64,000 nucleotides of DNA from Desulfurivibrionaceae bacterium (lineage in GTDB: Bacteria; Desulfobacterota; Desulfobulbia; Desulfobulbales; VMSU01), in NCBI GenBank assembly GCA_030145275.1, contig JAQYVV010000003.1:124001-188000 (forward strand), read 5' to 3'. Numbering within the stretch: position 1 is the first letter of the stretch; every line of letters starts with the position of its first letter. The notes under the pieces are model-generated. The model did no database searches and had not been told where the DNA came from. It was given only the letters and a program-made list of their open reading frames with translations. Shown here one piece after another: positions 59,994-64,000 of this stretch. The position numbers were made by a program, and so were the translations under genes.

Positions 59994-61307
59994 TTACGCG
60001 GTCTCCAGACCTGCCATCCGTTTGGCTGATGTTGCCTTCTTATACACTTTTATGGCGCAATAAGAGCCGCACATACTACAGGCATCTCCTTTATAGGTAC
60101 CTCCCTGGTCTCTGAAGCGCTGGGCTTTCTCAGGATCGAGGGAAAGATCTATCTGTCCTTTCCAGTCTAGATTGTTACGGCACTTGGCCATGGCTATGTC
60201 TCTTTCTATGGCGCCAGGGAGCCCGTTGCAAATGTCTGCGGCGTGCCCGGCAATTTTGGAGGCAATCACACCGTCTCGCACATCATCATTGTCAGGTAGT
60301 TTCAGGTGTTCTGCCGGGGTTACATAACAGAGGAAATCTGCTCCAGCCTTGGCTGCAATGGCTCCTCCAATCGCTCCGGTGATGTGATCATAACCTGGTG
60401 CAATATCTGTAACCAAGGGGCCAAGGACGTAGAAAGGGGCGCCGTGGCAAAGTCTTTTTTGTAAAAGAATATTTGCTTCAATCTGGTCCATTGGCATGTG
60501 CCCAGGACCTTCAACTATGACCTGGACTCCGGCATCCCAAGCCCTCTGGGTCAGTTCGCCGAGGTAAATTAATTCTTGTATCTGGCCGGCATCGGTTGCG
60601 TCCACAAGGCATCCTGGTCGCACGCTGTCTCCAAGGCTTAGGGTTACTTCGTGCTCTTTAAGGATAGCGAGAAGTTCATCGTAGTGTTCATAAAAGGGGT
60701 TTTCTTTTTTATTGTAGCTCATCCACTCAATGCAAAAAGACCCGCCGCGGCTTACCACTCCCATGAGTCTTTTATGGTTATTCAGGCGTTCAAGTGTGCT
60801 TTTGGTGATGCCGCAATGGATGGTCATAAAGTCTACACCGGCTTCTGCCTGCTGCCTAATGGTGTCAAAGATCTGCTCGACAGTCACTTCGCCGATATCT
60901 TTTTTCTGGTTTTCAACAATTTCGGCAACAGATTGGTATATTGGGACAGTTCCAAGAGGAATGGGACAATTTTTCAAGATCTCATTGCGGACTTCGTTGA
61001 GGTCACCACCCATGCTGAGGTCCATTACAGCATCGGTTCCGGCCTTGAGTGCCACACAAAGTTTTTGAAGTTCCTGCTCGACACCCTGGTGGTCTTTTGA
61101 GGAGCCGATATTAGCGTTGACTTTAGTGGATAAACCGGGTCCCACTGCCATAATTCTATCAAAATCATGGTGGTGATTTTTAGGAATAGCAATAACACCT
61201 TTTGCAACTCCTTCAATAAGGAATTCAGGGGTTACACCTTCGTTTTGGGCACATTTTTCGAAAACGGGGGTTATTTTTCCGTTTAAAGCATCTTCTCGTA
61301 TACTCAT
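59994..61307 (-). CDS. thiC: phosphomethylpyrimidine synthase
   Basis: The 437-residue protein matches ThiC: NANIGSSKDHQGVEQE, MDLSMGGDL, RGGSFCIEWM, EGPGHMPMDQIEANI and the C-terminal CSMCGSYCAIK that binds the radical SAM cluster. The third Cys is at spacing 3 and not 4 as in E. coli ThiC, as in the shorter ThiC clade. ThiC turns aminoimidazole ribotide into HMP-P for thiamin. No TPP riboswitch was found in the 170 bases upstream. It is a single gene ahead of the small membrane gene. Confidence 0.96.
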   Translation of the reverse strand: MSIREDALNGKITPVFEKCAQNEGVTPEFLIEGVAKGVIAIPKNHHHDFDRIMAVGPGLSTKVNANIGSSKDHQGVEQELQKLCVALKAGTDAVMDLSMGGDLNEVRNEILKNCPIPLGTVPIYQSVAEIVENQKKDIGEVTVEQIFDTIRQQAEAGVDFMTIHCGITKSTLERLNNHKRLMGVVSRGGSFCIEWMSYNKKENPFYEHYDELLAILKEHEVTLSLGDSVRPGCLVDATDAGQIQELIYLGELTQRAWDAGVQVIVEGPGHMPMDQIEANILLQKRLCHGAPFYVLGPLVTDIAPGYDHITGAIGGAIAAKAGADFLCYVTPAEHLKLPDNDDVRDGVIASKIAGHAADICNGLPGAIERDIAMAKCRNNLDWKGQIDLSLDPEKAQRFRDQGGTYKGDACSMCGSYCAIKVYKKATSAKRMAGLETA

Positions 61308-61476
61308 CTATCTATTTCTCCGGGGATATTCATTCATCTTTCTCGAACCAGGAGCACGTTTCAAAGGCCACTGTCATGGCGATGTTTCCTGAGTTTTGTT
61401 AAAGGACTTTACATAACAGTGACGCCATATGATGTCAATTTAATACTTAAGTTTACAGAGGCACCTTAGCTCTACG

Positions 61477-62445
61477 CTATCGTTTTTCTTTGCCGTGGTT
61501 CGTCTCCCTACGGCCCTCTAAAGCAAGATCCAACAGTTTGTCAAGCAATGCTCCAAAGGGCAGGCCGTGGGCTGCGGCTGCCTGGGGGAGAAGGCTTGTC
61601 GGGGTCATGCCGGGAATAGTGTTTGTTTCCAGAAGATAGAGCTGGTCGTCTTTGATAATCATATCAGTCCGGCTATATCCTCTCAAATGCAACGATTCAT
61701 GGGCTTTTATTGCATACTCTCGTGCCTTTTCGGCTAGACTGCCTTCTAGATCAGCAGGGCAAATCTCTTTAGAGGCACCTGCTTGATATTTGGCCTCGTA
61801 GTTGAAAAAAGGATGTGATTCTCCTGGAATAATTTCCACAATAGGCAGGGCTGTCAATTCAGAGTTACCAATGACGCCGACCGTTATTTCACGTCCAGAG
61901 ATGAATTGCTCAACGAGGACTTCAGAGTCGAATTGAAAAGCAGTCCTGACACCTTTAATAAATTCCTCGCGGCTGCAGGCAATGCTCATGCCAAGACTGG
62001 ATCCTTGCCGGATAGGTTTAATAACAAGAGGGAGTGGGAGTTCTGTCAGAATGGCGTCCGGGTTTTTCAGGTCGGTCATGGTTACCAGGGTACCTGCTGG
62101 TACAGGCAGGCCAGCGTTTTGGTATATCTCTTTGGCGATCTGTTTATTCATCGCCAAGGCGCTGCCGAGGACCCCTGAGCCTTGGTAGGGCAGATCGAGC
62201 AGATCAAGAAACCCTTGCACGGTTCCATCTTCACCATATAATCCATGCAAAATAATGAAGGCCACATCCAGCCTGGGGGCATCTGTCGCAAGTTTGGCAA
62301 GGTCTGTGGCCGGGTCATAGCGGAAGACCTCATACTTGTCGGGATCCAGTGCCATTTCAATCTCTCTGGCGCCATTTAAAGAAACGTCCCGTTCCCCGGA
62401 TTTACCACCTGCCAGCAGAGCTAGTTGTATTTTTTTCTCGCCCAT
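61477..62445 (-). CDS. ddl: D-alanine--D-alanine ligase
   Basis: The 322-residue ATP-grasp protein shows LAGGKSGERDVSLNGA, HGLYGEDGTVQGFLDLLDLPYQGSG, PLPLVIKPIRQGSSLGMSI and the C-terminal LLETNTIPGMTPTSLLPQ. It makes the D-Ala-D-Ala dipeptide for peptidoglycan. Ser-Glu-Arg in the N-terminal motif (GGKSGERDVS) is a slight variant of the usual GGxSxEhxVS. A family-A repeat lies upstream. No vancomycin-type change is apparent. Confidence 0.95.
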   Translation of the reverse strand: MGEKKIQLALLAGGKSGERDVSLNGAREIEMALDPDKYEVFRYDPATDLAKLATDAPRLDVAFIILHGLYGEDGTVQGFLDLLDLPYQGSGVLGSALAMNKQIAKEIYQNAGLPVPAGTLVTMTDLKNPDAILTELPLPLVIKPIRQGSSLGMSIACSREEFIKGVRTAFQFDSEVLVEQFISGREITVGVIGNSELTALPIVEIIPGESHPFFNYEAKYQAGASKEICPADLEGSLAEKAREYAIKAHESLHLRGYSRTDMIIKDDQLYLLETNTIPGMTPTSLLPQAAAAHGLPFGALLDKLLDLALEGRRETNHGKEKR

Positions 62446-62535
62446 ATAATCCTGTAAATATAATCAAGTAAATCGGTAAGCCGATATTCGTTCAACTATA
62501 ATCGCAGAAACAGGAAAAAATTTCAATACGCATTT

Positions 62536-62684
62536 TAGTGCCTTATAACTAGAATCCTGCAACAAAAAACAGATAAGCAAGATAAGCGTAAGACTTCGAG
62601 ACTTCGAGAATTTCAAAAAACAATATGCTCCCAATATGTTGCAGACTACTGTTAAGGCACTTATTTCCTGTTTATCTGGATTAG
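62536..62684 (+). repeat. family A repeat, copy 5
   Basis: TAGTGCCTTATAACTAG to TTATCTGGATTAG, with the short nested motif in doubled form (AGATAAGCAAGATAAGCG, TAAGACTTCGAGACTTCG). It lies between divergent ddl and glcD-like genes, not at a gene 3' end. Confidence 0.85.
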
Positions 62685-62806
62685 TGATTTTTGGGACTGA
62701 TTGTTGGTGATATTTAAATTTTCTTCAGGATATTAAAATGGTATAAGTTTTTACGGGGTTTACCTCACCCTCCTTTTTATAACTTCATATTTTGTCGGCA
62801 AACTCT

Positions 62807-64000
62807 ATGAATAGAAGCAGTAAAGAGCGGTTTAAAAAAATAGTTGGGCATGATAATTTCTGCGACACCGAGGAGGACCGCCTCAGCTACTCATACGACG
62901 GCACCGGCAGAGAGTATAAACCTGAAGCGGTCATTTTTCCGGGTTCAGCTGCGGAGGTCGCAGCTATTATGTGCCTTGCCTCTGAACTGCTGTTGCCGGT
63001 TGTGCCGCGTGGAGCAGGCTCTGGGATGACGGGTGGCTCGTTACCGGTGCAAGGGGGGCTGGTTATGCCTCTGACCCGACTTAACCGGATATTGGAAATA
63101 GATCGACAGAATCAGCTTGCCGTCGTGGAACCTGGGGTTATTACCGCAGATTTGCAAAACGCGGTCAAAAGACAGAATCTTTTTTATCCTCCAGACCCGG
63201 CAAGTATGAAATTTTGTACGGTGGGAGGCAATGCCGCAGAGTGTGCCGGGGGGCCGAGCGCCGTGAAATACGGGGTCACAAGGGACTATGTCAGGGGGCT
63301 ACAGGTAGTGTTGGCTGACGGCAGAACTATTAATACAGGGGTCCGCACAGCCAAGGGAGTTGTGGGGTATGATCTGACCAGGATCTTTGTCGGTTCTGAA
63401 GGGACCCTGGGTGTCATAACTAAACTGGTGCTGAAACTTATTGCGCAGCCGGAGAGCAAAAGCACCTTTATGGTGCTGGTTGACGGTATGATAAGAGCGG
63501 CAGAGCTTGTAACCGAGGTGCTGGAATCGTATCTTCCCTGCACCATGGAATACATGGATAAAACGGCTTTGGAGATTGTCAAAGATAAGCTTTCTTTCGA
63601 ACTGCCTGAGGAGGCCGGGGCGTTTTTGTTGATTGAATTAGACGGTAGCAGAGATTCGGTGGAATCAGATAGCGCCAGGCTTGTCAAATTTTTGGATGAC
63701 TGCCGTGGAGTTTTGGGGGTCAGGAGGGCCAAAGCTGGCACAGCAGAAGCGGAAATGCTGTGGAGCGCCCGAAGGGCCATCTCTCCCGCCTCTTTCCAGC
63801 TAAAACCCAATAAGATTAATGAAGATGTGGTGGTGCCGCGCAGTTTGATCCCGGAGCTTGTCGTCTTTGTTGAAAAACTGAGCAGTGAGCTTGGTATTCT
63901 AATTTTTACTTTTGGGCATGCCGGTGACGGAAACATCCATGTTAATATAATGTTGGATAAAGAGAACAGCGAGGAGGTGGTGCGAAGTGAAAAAGCCAAA
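62807..64000 (+). CDS. glcD: FAD-linked oxidase, glycolate-oxidase subunit D-like (cut by window edge)
   Basis: The ATG at 62807 opens a frame of 398 codons that runs to the window edge without a stop. It starts MNRSSKERFKKIVGHDNFCD and shows the FAD_binding_4 (PCMH) pattern: VVPRGAGSGMTGGSLPVQGG, VVEPGVITADLQNAVK, YPPDPASMKFCTVGGNAAEC, GVRTAKGVVGYDLTRIFVGSEGTLGVIT, and the C-terminal TFGHAGDGNIHVN. The family oxidises glycolate or D-lactate; the exact donor is not decided. The C-terminus is missing. The opposite-strand frame at 63286-63999 is its shadow. Confidence 0.9.
   Translation, partial: MNRSSKERFKKIVGHDNFCDTEEDRLSYSYDGTGREYKPEAVIFPGSAAEVAAIMCLASELLLPVVPRGAGSGMTGGSLPVQGGLVMPLTRLNRILEIDRQNQLAVVEPGVITADLQNAVKRQNLFYPPDPASMKFCTVGGNAAECAGGPSAVKYGVTRDYVRGLQVVLADGRTINTGVRTAKGVVGYDLTRIFVGSEGTLGVITKLVLKLIAQPESKSTFMVLVDGMIRAAELVTEVLESYLPCTMEYMDKTALEIVKDKLSFELPEEAGAFLLIELDGSRDSVESDSARLVKFLDDCRGVLGVRRAKAGTAEAEMLWSARRAISPASFQLKPNKINEDVVVPRSLIPELVVFVEKLSSELGILIFTFGHAGDGNIHVNIMLDKENSEEVVRSEKAK

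Noticed and set aside
61308..61476. TPP riboswitch expected before thiC
   Set aside because: The minus-strand leader has no CUGAGA block or ACC...UGAUC...GG...AAUGCC pattern; only a chance CCTTTGAAA is present.
63286..63999. Long open frame on the minus strand at the window end
   Set aside because: It is the shadow of the glcD-like gene on the plus strand, whose codons match the FAD-linked oxidase family throughout. The minus translation is Ser/Thr-rich and matches nothing.

Overview
The window reads as a chromosomal segment of a Gram-negative, anaerobic, sulfur- or metal-cycling bacterium, most likely in the Desulfobacterota and perhaps the Desulfobulbales. The support is indirect: a DUF3373-type porin, a five-heme c-type cytochrome, a selenocysteine tRNA, QueH instead of the aerobic QueG, GatC/GatA, separate-subunit GlyQ, many PAS, PilZ, HD-GYP and sigma-54 regulators, and moderate GC. 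No rRNA, phage, CRISPR array, integrase or transposase gene was seen.

Layout. 1-7 kb: the 5' part of an ArsR-family regulator, a small Cys-rich protein, a three-gene operon (zinc-ribbon/PAS protein, two-TM protein, J-domain protein), an MFS exporter and the cytochrome. 7-14 kb: a secreted Gly/Arg-repeat protein, a regulator remnant, a Crp/Fnr regulator with glgX and an SGNH hydrolase, a four-helix-bundle gene boxed by inverted repeats, a NifA-like activator and queH. 14-26 kb: housekeeping genes (bamD, trxB, trxA, rnr, rsmB, pgeF, porin, glyQ) with a zinc-ribbon PilZ protein. 26-34 kb: selC, a zinc-finger/acidic-tail protein, a B12-type radical SAM enzyme, lgt, an M16 peptidase and rpe. 34-38 kb: a four-gene operon with two FlgO-like exported proteins and a membrane protein carrying six FliM-like motifs. 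38-49 kb: rdgB, PilZ, gatC/gatA/hisC/cmk, an HDAC-like hydrolase with an HD-GYP response regulator, a folate cyclo-ligase and mutM. 49-59 kb: a hybrid histidine kinase with a PstS-like binding protein, trmJ, and a cell-envelope cluster of a YkuD L,D-transpeptidase with coiled coil plus two Sel1-repeat proteins. 59-64 kb: a HhH-GPD glycosylase, a small membrane protein, thiC, ddl and the 5' part of a glcD-like gene running off the end.

The most unusual feature is the intergenic DNA. At least five families of short, palindromic, non-coding repeats lie between genes. One family (TAGTGCC...GGATTAG) abuts gene 3' ends and supplies the stop codon, and sometimes the last residues, of four genes. A roughly 17-20 nt sequence (GGTAAGCGAAGACTCCG and variants) sits inside copies of otherwise unrelated families, as if it were an independent mobile unit nested in larger ones. 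A 17-bp triplicate of it occurs in a composite locus near 47.3 kb. A second candidate of interest is the FlgO/FliM-motif operon at 33.6-37.7 kb.
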